64,000 bases of DNA from assembly GCA_022818135.1 (NCBI GenBank), contig JAFMSR010000001.1, positions 38,930,858 to 38,994,857 on the forward strand, in the 5' to 3' direction. Numbering within the stretch: position 1 is the stretch's first letter; each line of letters begins with the position of its first letter. The notes under the pieces are model-generated. The model searched no databases and had not been told where the DNA came from. It worked only from the letters and a program-made list of their open reading frames with translations. The DNA comes from Saxidomus purpurata. Lineage: Eukaryota; Mollusca; Bivalvia; Venerida; Veneridae. This document shows positions 12,597 to 25,334 of the stretch, piece after piece. The position numbers and the translations under genes were made by a program.

Positions 12597-12655
12597 AACG
12601 TTAGTCGGAGCAGTATCGTTGGAGCCAGTGCGTTTTGCCGATACAGTGTGAATAT
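12597..12655. repeat. Inverted repeat, right arm, flanking the LINE
   Basis: Reverse-complement partner of 10,621-10,691; it directly abuts the 5' end of the LINE copy. The right-hand segmental duplication (matching 32,949 onward) begins at its outer end, about 12,653. Confidence 0.85.
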
Positions 12656-12922
12656 AGGAATGAAGTGTTATGTTTATTATACTACTAGTAATGTAACGAC
12701 TGCCGCTATAGTTTTAATTAAGTACCATTATAAAAAATCTTCAAAAGATAATGTTGCGCTATAGTACAACACAGAGGGCATTATATGTTGTCAAACAAGT
12801 TTGTAATACAGGTGTATTTTATAAATAAAAATGTATTTAATTTCAAGATCACTGCCTTTTGCAAACCAGTGACCTTTCAATGTTTCCGATAAAATCGTAG
12901 ACAGTACATATACTTTTATTTC

Positions 12923-15900
12923 CTAAACGTCTATATCCCGATTCGAAAAGTTTTGAATTCCAATGCTTGCAATTCCTTGGAAGGGGTCTGTTGCGGACAC
13001 TTTCACGTATCCTGATTTGCTAGTGACAGCATCCTTGAAATTGCTGCACCTTATTTTCATTTTTATGTCCATAATGTAGCTAATGTTCTGGATACCGATA
13101 TTGATCGTAAAACGATAAGGCGTTTCTGACTTTTTAAGTAATGCCGGCTGCTTCAGAAAGATCTGTTCGTTTGTGCTTTGTGACGAACATAGTGTGAACT
13201 CGTGATTTAAACCCAAACTATCGCAACATAGGATACCGGTCATACTCAAATGCAGGGCATTAGTAAAATCTCTCCCAGACAATTCACCGCATGTTATGAC
13301 TTCTGGTGTCGATATATACCTATCAGTATGATTATAACAAACTTTTATAACTTTCCCACAATATTCTCCAAAAAATTCAGCCATGGATTTTTTTTCGGTA
13401 TCTAGACTTTTCCCATAATTACCATTTACTTGGTAATGCCGTGGCAGGAATTCAAGATAAGGTGCAGTATGACCAAGACCAAAACTTATCAGTTCTGTGT
13501 CTTTCGAGACGGATATTTCAAATGAAAAATGGATCTGGTTTGTTGTTATTTCTTTTCCGCTTCCATTATTTAACTTTAATATTTCCGTCTACACACGAAT
13601 TACTGAAAACTGGAGTATCATGAATACCATTAATGAAATCTGCCATATCCAGATACTCTTCCGCGGAAAAGTAACCCTTATTTCGTTTGCATTTCATCAA
13701 CATTTGATATGCCATTGTTGGACATCTCAAATGATAGAAAGATATACCAAGTACTTTCCTGATATTTGCCCCATTTTGCTCTAATCCACTTTCTTCAACT
13801 CGTTTTACGGCCCACTCCTCTGCCTTCGTAAAGATTGCATCTTCACTGGCATAGAATGTGTCACCTTTTAATATGTGCAGCAATGCGTCCTCTGACAGTT
13901 CTGTAAACCCATCTGAATTTAAGATTTTCTCAGCACTCTGGTCAATGTAAGAGCAGCATGCGTCTTGGAGACTTGTTGACGTGTAAAGCAATGCGAGGTT
14001 TAGAATTCTGCATGCATTATCCGTTGTGATGACTGTTGCGAGGTAGTCAGAACAAAACTGTAGTAGACTCGATACTTTATACACTTGAGCAACTCGTAGA
14101 ACGTCCGGAACAGTCTCTTCCTCTAATGTAACGGTATCAGTGTAAAGAAACCTGAAGGAATATAAACAAAAATTAGTACTCGTACCTGATCCACTATGTA
14201 AGAATAAAGACAGTGTAAAGTTAAAAGGATGAACGTCTGAATTGCAAGTTTCAGTTTAGTTATGATTAGGAGCAGATCTATGGTGTAGTGGCCACGATTT
14301 CGATTCCCCAATCCTCAACTTACAAACTTCTTGGTATTTTGGTTGAGACGTAAAATGGAATGCATTTGGCATGTAAAACAAGAGGGCCAAGATAGCCCTA
14401 TATCGCTCACCTGCGACTTATGACAATATGTGACCAAACTTCAACCCTAAACTATATATCATAAACACAAACATTCTGTTTGACCTTGACAACACAAACC
14501 TTTTGACCAATTTACATGATGATAGGGTTGTAAATGTTACCTGTATGGCATACACACGGTTTTTAACAGGTAGACCTAGTTTTTGATCCTAGATGACCCA
14601 TATTCAAACTCGACATAGATTTTATCAAGCCAATCATATACTAACCCAAAATGAAAACTTTACACTTTTATTATACAAATATTTAACACAATATTAAATC
14701 AATGTATTTCACTTTGACTGTATAAAATGAGACAAATAACAAAGGCCATAATATGCCTAAAAGTTAGTCATTTATCATGCATAAAAGGGAGATAACTCAT
14801 ATAGTGAAAACAGACAGTTTATCAAAAACATGGGTTATCAAGACAAAATATTCTGTTTTTCTGTCAGTTGAGAGAAACTAATGTTGAGACTAGAAAACTC
14901 AAAAATGTTTTATTAAAACACAATGCAAAAGCGAGAGTTGAGACTCCAAAGATTCAAATTCTTAAAATATTTCCCTTTGAATTGAATATATAGGTGATTA
15001 ATGACCATCTCAAAGCTTCTGTGATGATTATTTTTTCATAAACTTACTCTCCAACTGATAAAGTTTAGCATTCTTACAAATGATTGAATTCCAACTCCTG
15101 CATTGTGAGATTTTGGTGTTTCTTTCTCTTGCATAGTTAATCCCATTATAAATCTGTAAAGTTTTCATTTTGACTCAGTATACTTAACAAGTTTCAGATC
15201 CAACGAAAAATGCAACCTCTATTGCATACACAAGGTTTGTCTATGATTTGACCTAGTGACCTAGTTTTTACCCTAGATAACCCATCTTCGAACTCAACTT
15301 AAATTTTATCATACTCTCTAAGTTGCATGAAGGTCGAATGAAAAATGCAACCTCTATTGCATACACAAGGTTTTCCTATAATTAACCCCGTGACCTAGTT
15401 CTTGACCGTAAAGAGCTGTCCATAAGACAGCACACTCGACTATTTTGGGTGTGTGCTAATAAAACAAAATTTTTATCAGTATTATAGCAAAACAAAATTC
15501 TGCTGACTCTTTAGTATAAATTCGAAAAGTTGAATCATAAAAAAGTCAATATATTTAATTTTTGGTAAATCAATTGCTTGATACAAAATGTACCCCTGAA
15601 TATTATTGCTAAGTTTGTTATAACTACCATAAGTGGTTACTGAAGTATCTGCATGATAGTACCTTGCATGCAAAACTTTAACCAAATTTTCAGTCATGAA
15701 AATAGACGAACAATAAGTGTTGTTTTTTACAGAATGCTGCTTTAAAACTCATACATACATAATACTTTGATTTAAATCTAGCAGAACTAGTCCTGCCCTT
15801 CGACTTCGAGTACACCGTAGTACATTGAGGTTATATAAGATTTCCAACGTATTTATTTCTTACCCAGGTGGTAAGTGCAGGTCATGATCAGTACTCACAT

Positions 15901-16418
15901 CAATCAATAAATCTTCAGTGAACATTAGTACTGCCAATGAGAATATTTCAGAAAGGTTAAAAGCAAGCAACGAACTGCTGATAGTAACTAGTTTTATCTG
16001 AACACTAATTTATTTTCAGACGTTATAATATGACCTCACACAATATCAGTTTGTGTCCTTGTAAAGTGACTGATTTATCATAACCGATTTTCGATAGCGT
16101 TTTTTCGGAAAATGATTTGTACATAATTTACCTCAAAAACAAATCAAAGGTTTTCTTTTCCACGTTTGTAAGTTCCACTTCGTCGTTATGTCCAACACTT
16201 GCGCCATAAAACATTTCCTGGAAAACGGGACTTCTAGCTGCCAGGATTATTTTATGAGCATGGATTCTCTCTTCTTCATCATGGTCTTTACAGCGAAACT
16301 TTACATCTGCCCACAGGTTTCCACCATACAGTTCCTTCATGCAAGCTCCTAAATTCTTAGACTGCAGATTCAGGCTTGTCTGGTCTGCTGGTTTAGGGTC
16401 ACACGTACTAGCCTCCAT
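12923..16418 (-). pseudogene. BTB-BACK-PHR-like gene, copy B, broken by a 14-bp deletion
   Basis: Exon 1 is 16,418-16,132 (95 residues, MEAST start; BTB core KNLGACMKELYGGNLWADVK and HAHKIILAARSPVFQEMFYG; donor GAG|GTAAAT). Exon 2 is 14,151-12,923, starting FLYTDTVTLEEETVPDVLRV, followed by a BACK domain (YLATVITTDNACRILNLALL, EKILNSDGFTELSEDALLHI, EEWAVKRVEE) and a PHR-like beta region up to a TAG stop. After NSCV, between 13,588 and 13,589, 14 bases present in copy D (33,822-33,835) are missing, which shifts the frame into a stop within 8 codons. Beyond it the original frame is open to the end, so this is the only visible lesion; without it the length would be 509 codons. A truncated 260-residue BTB-BACK product remains possible. 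AATAAA follows the stop within a few bases. The 1,980-bp intron holds dispersed repeats. Confidence 0.85.
14379..15420. repeat. Dispersed bivalve-type repeat inside the copy B intron
   Basis: It begins 'aagagggccaagatagccct', a block recurring in altered form at 55,523. Inside, a phrase 'gacctagttttt(g/a)(a)ccctagatgacccat' with a following 'aactcgacatagattttatc' occurs near 14,567 and 15,253, and 'gaaaaatgcaacctctattg' occurs at 15,207 and 15,339. It is absent from the copy D intron, so it entered after the duplication or was lost there. Confidence 0.6.
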
Positions 16419-17885
16419 TACTACTGCTTTAATGTGACTGAAATTGAATATATTCACTATCATAGAACTGATAAGTTTTCTTGATGTAAAGAGAACATTT
16501 TCTTTTCTTTGTATTTTGAAATTAACCTATGTTTTAACACCAACGGTATTGACATAGACTTCTCAAATTCGAAGTTTTCATAAGTGTTTTATTTACTTAA
16601 TAATAGTCAGATAGTCCATTTGATAGGATAAAAAATGATATTTTTATGAGACAACAACCTGTGATTTACATATACTGTCAAAAGTTTCATTATTTTCCTA
16701 TCAAGAATACACAAGGCATATTTCCACCCCAAGTTTGACATCGAGTCACATTTAAGTTGAAAAGTCGAAAATATATTAATGGCACATACCTTAATGTTAT
16801 GAAAAATATCTTCCTTTCCGATGAGTACTTTGCAACAAATGTGTGTTTATGTGATATCTTGTCTAGATTTATCAGTTAAAACTAATCTAAACTTTGATAT
16901 TCATTCGTTCTATTGGTGGTTATATATATATATATACCTTTCGCAGGATGTTCATATAATGTATTCAGTTGAAATAGTTTGTAGGTGGGTAAACGATCGG
17001 CCTCTTGTGAGACCACAATGTAGTGGATTTGTATCACAGAGAGTCGTCTACGTACAAAATGATCTTTCCTTTACTGTAACGTCGATGAAATCACAATGAT
17101 GTGCTTACTTACTGGTGATGAGGACCATTTAAGTAAAATCACGTCGTATTCAGGAATGTAGCATCTTTCGACTGGGTACCGACGAGCTGTTATAACCCTT
17201 GACCCGTCAATATATTTGTTTAACTTACAATCTGTCGTATTTGGAGATATGCATGAGCAGGTCATGTTATAGTGTATGAACTTTACATTCGATAATTACC
17301 TTGCCAAATTAGTTTCCGACAGGTATCCTTCTGTCACAGTGGTAATTATTAGTGGTTTATACCTAATAATATTGGCACTAGTGACAACTCAACCATGTGA
17401 CCATAGTGCATCAGGTGGTTTCTATTCATATATGCTTTTTCTATAAAGGGCATTATAACATAACAACTGGTGATTGGTTTAAATCTAACACTTGATCAAA
17501 TATCTCACTTTTTCTCATGTTTGGTTGGATCTGAAAATGACTGTTTGACTCTTGACAGATACAAAGCTAGAAAGATGTAGCTTATCCAGCTAGATCTACA
17601 TTTGTATTATGATTTAATATATATTCTTCAATTATGTATAGATCAGGTAAATCCGGGTTTTTCCTTGTCAAAACCCCTTGGCTTGTCCATCATGAATTAT
17701 TACTTCATTTGGTTATTTATGCATTTGATCAAATTCCCTTTGTCCAAATCTTGTTTACAATTAATAATAGTTATTGTCTTGAAGCAATTAATGAATTTCT
17801 ATCCATAAGTACTGTTTCTCATAAATAATTGTTGTGTGGTAATTTGATTTTTTCATTAGTTGCTTTTATTTGTTTTATTACGTTA
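16419..17885. other. Upstream flank of copy B (segmental duplication)
   Basis: Non-coding. About 16,419-17,340 matches 37,064-38,180 upstream of copy D (for example 'cttacttactggtgatga' at 17,105 and 37,986). No coding exon was recognised; an (AT)n run lies at 16,921-16,936. Confidence 0.6.
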
Positions 17886-19313
17886 GGCCACACCAAATTA
17901 ATTACTTGGTCAACGGATTTCCCGCTCCATTATTTTTCAAAATCAAAAAAAAATTATTTTTTTCAATTTGAGCTTCCGCCCGCATCAATTTTATAAACCA
18001 AGACCAAATATCCAAAGTGGGACTTTCTCGCGGAGACCTCGTAAATTTAGTACTTTCAAACCTACAATTCGATTATAAACGCCAGCAGAACATGTTCCCG
18101 CTACTTTATTTGTATAATCATGACTACCATATTGTCAAAATGGCAGCCACCAGTTGCATAGAATGACCGAAAAAACAAAAAAGACCGAAAAACAGTTTAT
18201 GAAGACCGAAAACAACTTATTTTTCAAAAGAGTATATACAACTTACAGTTTAAATGAAGAAATTTGTAAATATTGTATTACAAATCAAGTAGAAAGATCG
18301 AAAAACAAATATTGCAGACCGAAAACTATCTGAAATTAGCATTCCAGATTTTGTAATGGATGCAGCACAGGAACTTATCAAAACAAACAAAAAATATTCA
18401 TTACATACAAATTCCTGCATTTATTTAAATACTTAAGTTATAAACCGTACATTATCTTTTGAAACAAAGTTGTTTTCGGTGAAGATGAATCATTTTTCGG
18501 TTCTTTTTCGGTCATTTTCTGCACCCAAAATTTTTTATTGTTAACATAAACCAGGGAAACGTCGGTGGAAGACGAGTTGCTGTCCAGACAGACAACTCGG
18601 AAACATTTAAAGACATTTAGTGTGCTCTCTGTGTAAAAATTGTATTGATAATGGCGCTGAGGCTAAAACTTTGGGAAGGAAAAAATCAAGAAACTAGCAA
18701 GTTTTTAGCATTGTGAAAATAAACAATTAGCTCTAGTCAAAACACTTATGGTCAGAAGAAGTGCAGTAAAAGAGCATATGCCTTGACTTAACTAAAGAAG
18801 TTGTTCTGTGGGTTATTTTGATATGACTAACAAATGGGTTTCATTACAAAGTGTTTGGGCATAAATTGAAATACACATTAGTCTAATGGTTTATTAAATG
18901 ATAATAATTTGTCTCTCTTTCAAAAGACTTGTTGTATTGGCTGTACATGTATGTAAGAAAACAAAATATGGTCTTTTTAAAAGAATAAAAATATTTTCTT
19001 GCAAGAAACACTATTATACCCCTGTAAACTTAGTACTGGTGTATATAGGAGTCACTTTGTGGTCTGCACCTTTTTGGCAGTTTATGTTTAAGGTGTCTGT
19101 TGCTCTTTTATAATCTATTTCCAAGTCTCTTTTATCTGTTTTGACATTGAATATTGGGTTGAGGGGTTTTTAATCTTTTTTTAACAAATCGCTCTTCGCC
19201 CGCTCCAAAAATGGTTGAATTGGAAAAAAAAATATTTTAATGTTTTTTTCGCTCGCTCGCTCCTATATTTTTAGGATATATTCCGATGACCAAGAAATTA
19301 AATTGGTGTGGCC
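17886..19313. mobile_element. Non-autonomous PIF/Harbinger-like element (1,428 bp)
   Basis: The terminal inverted repeats are about 32 bp, about 27 of them matching: both ends read GGCCACACCAA then TTAATT(A/T)CTTGGTCA. They are flanked by TTA on each side (17,883-17,885 and 19,314-19,316), the 3-bp target duplication usual for PIF/Harbinger. Inside are 'gaccgaaaa' tandem motifs (18,165-18,320) and short 'cgctcgctcgctc' runs near the right end. No transposase is visible. Confidence 0.8.
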
Positions 19314-19429
19314 TTATGCTTATTTTTGCTTTCTTGTATTTGTAGGACACCATTTTTGTCAATTTATAAAAGTACATTGAACCTACAAAGAAAATGAATG
19401 AGTAATGTTATAAATATGGAAACTAAAGT

Positions 19430-20845
19430 AGTGTTAATTTAAACAGAAAACAGTCACATCCACTGGGGGCCTGGTTTTTAAAGGCTCAAATTATTCAATT
19501 TAGCAATTTAGGTAGAAAGTCATAAGGCGATAGTGTTTGTCAAATAAAGTTAAATTCTGACCACTAGTTTCAGAGAAGAAACTTTTCAAGTTTCTACATA
19601 GATTCTAATAATTATAGAGAAAATAGCCCCACTCCATCGGGTGCGTCATTTTTAAGGGAGCAATTTTGGTACATAGTCATAAAGTGATGATATTTGTCAA
19701 GTAAAAATAAATTCTGACCAGTAGTATCAGAGAAGAAGATTTTTTAAGTTTCTTTATAGATCTATATAAAAAGCAGTCCCGCCTCACCGGGGGCCTTATT
19801 GTTTTTATTTAACTTCATTTTATTTTGGTAGAGAGTCATCAGGTGATCATTTGTGCCGAATTAAATTATATTCTAATCAGTAGTTTCAGAGAAGTAGATT
19901 TCAAAGTGTTTCCATAACAACCAGAGTTCTGCATGGATCAGAATTCTTTTAGCAATTTTGGTAGAGGTTTATATAAAAAACATCTCTGCTAAGTTTCATG
20001 AACATTGGCCAAGGGGTTTCAGAAAAGATATCCTTATAGTTGAAGACGAATGACGGACGACGATGAATGACGGCGGGCATCATTTTAATGAAATTAGTTT
20101 TTGTTTATATCTACAGAAAATCCTTAAGGTTACGACCTTTTATGACACACTCATTTTCTGGCATATCACGATAAATCTAGGCAAATAGAAATACGTTGAC
20201 TGATAACGTATGGAGATGGTGCGAATCAAGCTCCATATTTTACACATGAATGTTTTATTAAAGTTCCGGGCAATTTGGTAGGAGCATAATAAATTACTGG
20301 GCACGACGGGTATTTGTACAAGCTACGAGTGACAATGATATTTTCTTATGAACAAAGGAGGACGTCATTCACTAAAGACAAAACCGAAGCAGTTAAAACA
20401 GTTTCTGTAGATTTTAAAAAAAAATTACTGTTTTTTTCTGGTTTTTTTTGTCGGCTAAGACAGCGAAGCAGATAAAATGCCTCCTTCAGTTTTAAGCAGG
20501 AGGGACCGGTTGAAATGTGTCAGTAATTTATTTAGTCTTATGACGTGTGTCTTCTTGTGCGGATGAAACTGGATATACACGTTTGAACATACACACACGC
20601 ATACTTACATGTCAACGTATTCACTTTATTTTGAAAACGAGAGGAAAGATGGAACAGATAGAGCAGTTAAGTCGGTTGGCAATATCGCCGTAAGTCTGCT
20701 TGTTAATGTCTCGGTCTGTTTGACCAGTTCTTTAACTCTTAGACATTTAGTACCTAACCGTGGACAGTTACGGTATAAGCTCCCACATAATGTATGTCTT
20801 ATTTTCTAGATCAGGTTGAAATTGGAGGACGAAGTACAATTTGAC
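19430..20845 (+). repeat. Duplicated block shared with 58,800-59,790, including a decayed first exon
   Basis: The left part has repeated units 'tttggtagagagtcatcagg' / 'agcagtcccgcctcaccggg' (diverged, three or more). The right part, from about 20,100, is collinear with 59,390-59,790. It includes an ATG at 20,649 opening MEQIEQLSRL, where the other locus has MEEIEQLSRS. The expected donor GT is GC here (20,679) and the second exon diverges after IRLKLEDEV. This copy is probably a non-functional fragment of the gene at 59,577. Confidence 0.65.
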
Positions 20846-21130
20846 GGAGAAATATTTCTGCATTTCAGCATTTCTGCATATAAGATGTAAACTATGTCAG
20901 TACCTTAATACAGTACCTATGGGGAAAACATGGTAAGAAGTTTGGCATAAATACAAAAATTGGAACAGGTAGGTTCCATGTATTTTATTATATCATACAC
21001 AGGTATGCTTATAAATGTTAAGTAGTAAATATACCGTATATAAAATTACGATAATGTAACGATTCGCTACAATAAAAGATTCCCCACACAGCTATTTGTC
21101 ACACATGAATAACCAATTGTCACAGTTGTA

Positions 21131-21918
21131 CAGTAAACTCCGATTATAACGAACACCTCGGGACCTATCAAATGTGTTCCTTATATCCGGAGTTCCTTAT
21201 ATCCGTATATCGAACAAGTTCCTTATATCGAACTAAAATATATATCGAACAAGTATTTTTATAAGCAAGTGTAATAAAATCCGAACCATCAACTTATAGT
21301 TGCTTTTGAATTTCTTACTTCATTTTGAAGACTTATAAAGATCTATAACTGTAATCCTTTTCTATATCCGTAAACCTAAGTAAAATATTTCGAAGATTAA
21401 TAAAACATAAAAAAAGACGGTTTATCTTTTAATTGGCAATACTTAAACAAAAACAATTGAAGAAAGCTGATTTTCGCTCACTTCCCATTACCTAACAAGG
21501 TATTTTCCCATAATGGGATTTCATCCGGTCTGCATGCTTCGTACTTAGCAATTATGTTTGTGTTCTCATTTTACTAGTTTATCAAAACGTTACACATGTG
21601 TAATGATTTACCTTTATAAATAATAGCTACAAGTGCGCTATGAAAAATACAATACAGACGGCAGATGAAATTTTTTTTCGATTTTTTTAAACTCTTCTGA
21701 ACATATTTGTAGTTCGATATATACGATAACTTTACTGTACATTTTTCATTGTTGGGCCAGAAAATATATTTCCTTATATCCGAAGTTTCCTTCTAACCGG
21801 AGTACGATATAACCGTATATTTTTACATTAAACAAAGAAGGGAAAAAATCGGGCCAAAAACTGTTTGTTATATCCGAAGTTACGTTATATCCGGAGTCGA
21901 TATATATAGAGTTTACTG
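21131..21918. mobile_element. pogo/Tigger-like MITE (788 bp)
   Basis: The ends CAGTAAACTC (21,131) and GAGTTTACTG (21,909-21,918) are inverted, each with TA outside (21,129-21,130 and 21,919-21,920). Subterminal 'ttatatccggagt' and 'ccgtatat' motifs occur in both halves. The CAG start and TA target are typical of pogo-type elements. No ORF is visible. Confidence 0.8.
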
Positions 21919-21920
21919 TA

Positions 21921-24900
21921 TCAGGGTTTGCACAGATCTCGAAAGGACATGGAAAAACTTTTTTGTCTGGAAAAGTTATGGAATTTGAAAAAGGCTGATT
22001 TTATCATGGATAACTCGGTGATCTTAAATAAAAGGGGCCTTGAATTTTGAAATACCTCCTGAAATATTTTACTAGGTGTTAGAAAAGTAAATAAATGATA
22101 ACTATCGTCTGCAAAGTTTTCTTTGTAAATAGCCAATGATGCAAAGTTTAACATGGTACGAAAACTGTTGTGTACGAACTTGTAATCCAGATAATTTTCA
22201 ATGGCAAAATCTTGTTCGTATACAACCCATAGTAGGACACAGCTGATCAATATGAAATGGATACACTGTTATAATCTGAAAAGCGGAAATTATCAGATTT
22301 ATCAATCATATGAGAAAATGCTTAGAAGTTAAATATGAAAAGTCGTACAGTATACATGAGCATTACCTGTTGTAAACACTGCATCACTGTTGTGCAAACA
22401 ACCAGTGTGACAGTTCAAAGTTGGAATGAAACGCGAACCCTTACCCGGGTGTGGTTGCATCGTTTTTATTACAACTGTGCCTATGTGTACGTAAAAATGA
22501 TGTGACCGTCGCAGACATACTGTTGACATTGAAACTCTTGGCTTCGTACAAGTCTTATAATTTATTAACTGACTCCTACAATTTTGTCAAAAATATATAT
22601 TTTGATGTTTTGGGTTCCTCCTCTTCATATGCTATCATTTGTTTTGATAGCTCTTAGACATGTGTGACTGCGATAACTTTGATCAGATTGACACTGATAA
22701 TCCTATGATGCAAGTTATTCCATAAAATGAAAATTTGAGGATATTGGATTGATACTGAATTGATTTTGTATACAAAAAATCATAAATTACAAATGTTATG
22801 TTATCAAACAAAAAAACTAAAACCCAAAATCTTCTGAAATAAAGTAACTGTTCTGTATTCCTCCGTTTTCTATCTTGTTGAGTTAACATGATCAACCATA
22901 GCAAGAGGCCAACATTTTTAAATTAAGCACAACCATTTACACTTGTACTGAATTAACTTTCAAATATAAACGTTAATATATGATTATTTAACAACAGACG
23001 GTGATCTAAACGAATTTCTCCACCTGCACCAAAGTGCGTTCAAGTTTTCTACAAAGTACTTAAACATTGCATTTGCAAAGGTGTCCAACGCGCTAATAAT
23101 TTCAATGATATGGCAATAAATTGAAGCTAGTGTTAAGTCTCTAATGAGGCTAATCATCTCTTTAAAATGTTTGCTGCCAGTGTTCTTTGATTCCATGTAA
23201 GGTCTTTAACACATTTATTCAAATATGTTTTATTTCTACAGTTTAGGTAGACATGAGCCTTAAACAACACAACTACATATAAATACCCTACTTCTAGTAA
23301 TTGCTTTCACTTGTACTACATTTTGTGTTATATAGAACTTCTGATCTAACTTTATAATATCGCTGGTAAGGTCTACTTTACTCAGTTATTGGTCTTTAAA
23401 TATTATCATAGTTTCACTTTCTGCATATGGAACTTTCAATTTTTCCAATAATCGATGTATCGGTACATTTTTCACATTAAACAAAGAAGGATAAAATCGG
23501 TTAACCGTCATAACTTTTAAACGGATTTATATTACGCTTATGCGTTGATGACAAAAGTTGGCAAATTCTTTTATCTAAATGGTGATATAAATTTCAAAAA
23601 TATTAATTAAGTATTTCACCTACCCATTTTGGTTTAAAATTTATCACCCCGTTTTCCCTATGAAATGCTTATGGCGGTCTTAAATTGCTTCATTTTTTCA
23701 GTGATTTGTTGAAACATTTCGTCTTATATAGAGAAAACCATTTAAAGGATCGCTTATGCGTTTGTAGCATCGGCAAGTAAAAATATATAAGGAATAAAAT
23801 GGTGCAAAAATTTTATTACATAGTTTCCGATTTCACCTACCCATTGAATGATTTATAAACTGTTAACATGTAAAGTCTGACGGATCGGGTGTCTCCGTGG
23901 TTTTCACGGAAATTATCGACTGGCATTCCGAAATCATAATAAAGCTAGGCTGTTAAATATTGATTAACTTAGGGACCGTCAATTTAGATTTTTAAATTGT
24001 TTGTTTCAATTTAATAAAATAAATATGGTAGAAGTGCCACCTTCTGTCTGCTTATTGTGTATTTTGGTGTGTTTTTTTTCAATTGTCACAGTAAAATGTA
24101 TACATGTATATGAAACTGGCTTCTTAAGAGGTGTATTTGCATTTTGACATCTTAAAGGCCCAAAGATGGGACATGTCACCTGTACGTGTTTTTATAAGTC
24201 ATGGCTTCTATCAATTGTACCCTCCACTTGTCAAAAAAGTGTGAATATTGTTGTTAATTGCAAAAAGTGTGACACAATGGTCCCATACCTTTTCTGGTTA
24301 TTAAAGTCATGAGAGAGAGATTTTTGTACTTATGTTTTTAATTTTGAGATAAATTCAGTGTAAAATTATCTTTAAATACAGCGACTGTCGAAAATATTTT
24401 TTTTATATCATGAATTATGAAATGAACACATTTGGAGAGAGAGAGAGAGAAAGAGAGAAAGAGAGAAAGAGAGAAATTTGTACTTATGTCTTTGAAAAAT
24501 ATTTTCATGTTAAGCTTTAATTTTGAGATAAATTCAGTGTAAAATTGTCTTTAAATTCAGCGAGTGCCGAAAATATTTCTTTTATTTTCCATAATATTTA
24601 ATTATACTAGGATTTCAAGATTGCTTTTTCAATTTGACAAAATAACCTTTTGCTTTGTTATGTTAAAATAAATATGGAATCTATAAATTTTCATCATCAG
24701 TGTTAACACACTGTTTTTATTGCGCCATAAATTGGTTTAATCCGGATGTTGATTATTAGGGGGTAATAAACCCCTCTTGTTCGATAATTTATTACCACGT
24801 TTTGACCAATATACGTGCTTCGGTTTTAAACTATGAACAATGACTCAAACAACAGTTTTGTGTTAATAAAAACATTTTTAATCTAAGACTTTCATTTCAT

Positions 24901-25334
24901 CTCTTTATATATTAACTAACTAATTAATTTAAGGTGTCAAACTATCTTATACTATTTATGTAACTTAACGAAAACATAATTTTAAAGTTCATTGTTGATT
25001 AAATGATTTATGAAACAAAAAAGTAATTTACACAATAATGATTTCTTAGGTCATTTATTATCACATTGCCCCTCTTCATTTTCTTTTAAATATTCTTTAA
25101 ATCTAGTGCAATAAATCAGTTATTCAGCGCAATCTCAGAAAGTCAATATCATTTATCGGTACAATGATTGTGAAGAATGTAACTGTCCCACTTTAGCGCT
25201 AGCTTACATTATCGATTTTTGCTGACTAACTGATTTATGACTTATCGTGATACGGAAACTTCCGATCGGCAACGATCAATATTGATGTAGACAGTATTGG
25301 ATTATCGATTTTCTTGAGGCTGTTACTGCATCAG
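21921..25334. other. Non-coding stretch with local repeats
   Basis: No gene recognised. 21,935-22,080 resembles a common invertebrate repeat ('catggaaaaac...ttatggaatttgaaaaagg'). 23,520-23,645 and 23,748-23,850 are diverged direct copies ('cgcttatgcgtt', then 'tttcacctacccatt'). 24,310-24,415 is repeated at 24,475-24,595 ('ttgagataaattcagtgtaa') around a (GA)n run. The hairpin CCGTGGTTTTCACGG is at about 23,896. Confidence 0.6.
24434..24476. repeat. (GA)n microsatellite
   Basis: GA dinucleotides with interspersed GAAA steps, lying between two diverged copies of a ~110-bp direct repeat. Confidence 0.95.

Noticed and set aside
21921..22250. 109-codon minus-strand frame
   Set aside because: Residues match no family and the DNA resembles a common non-coding invertebrate repeat.
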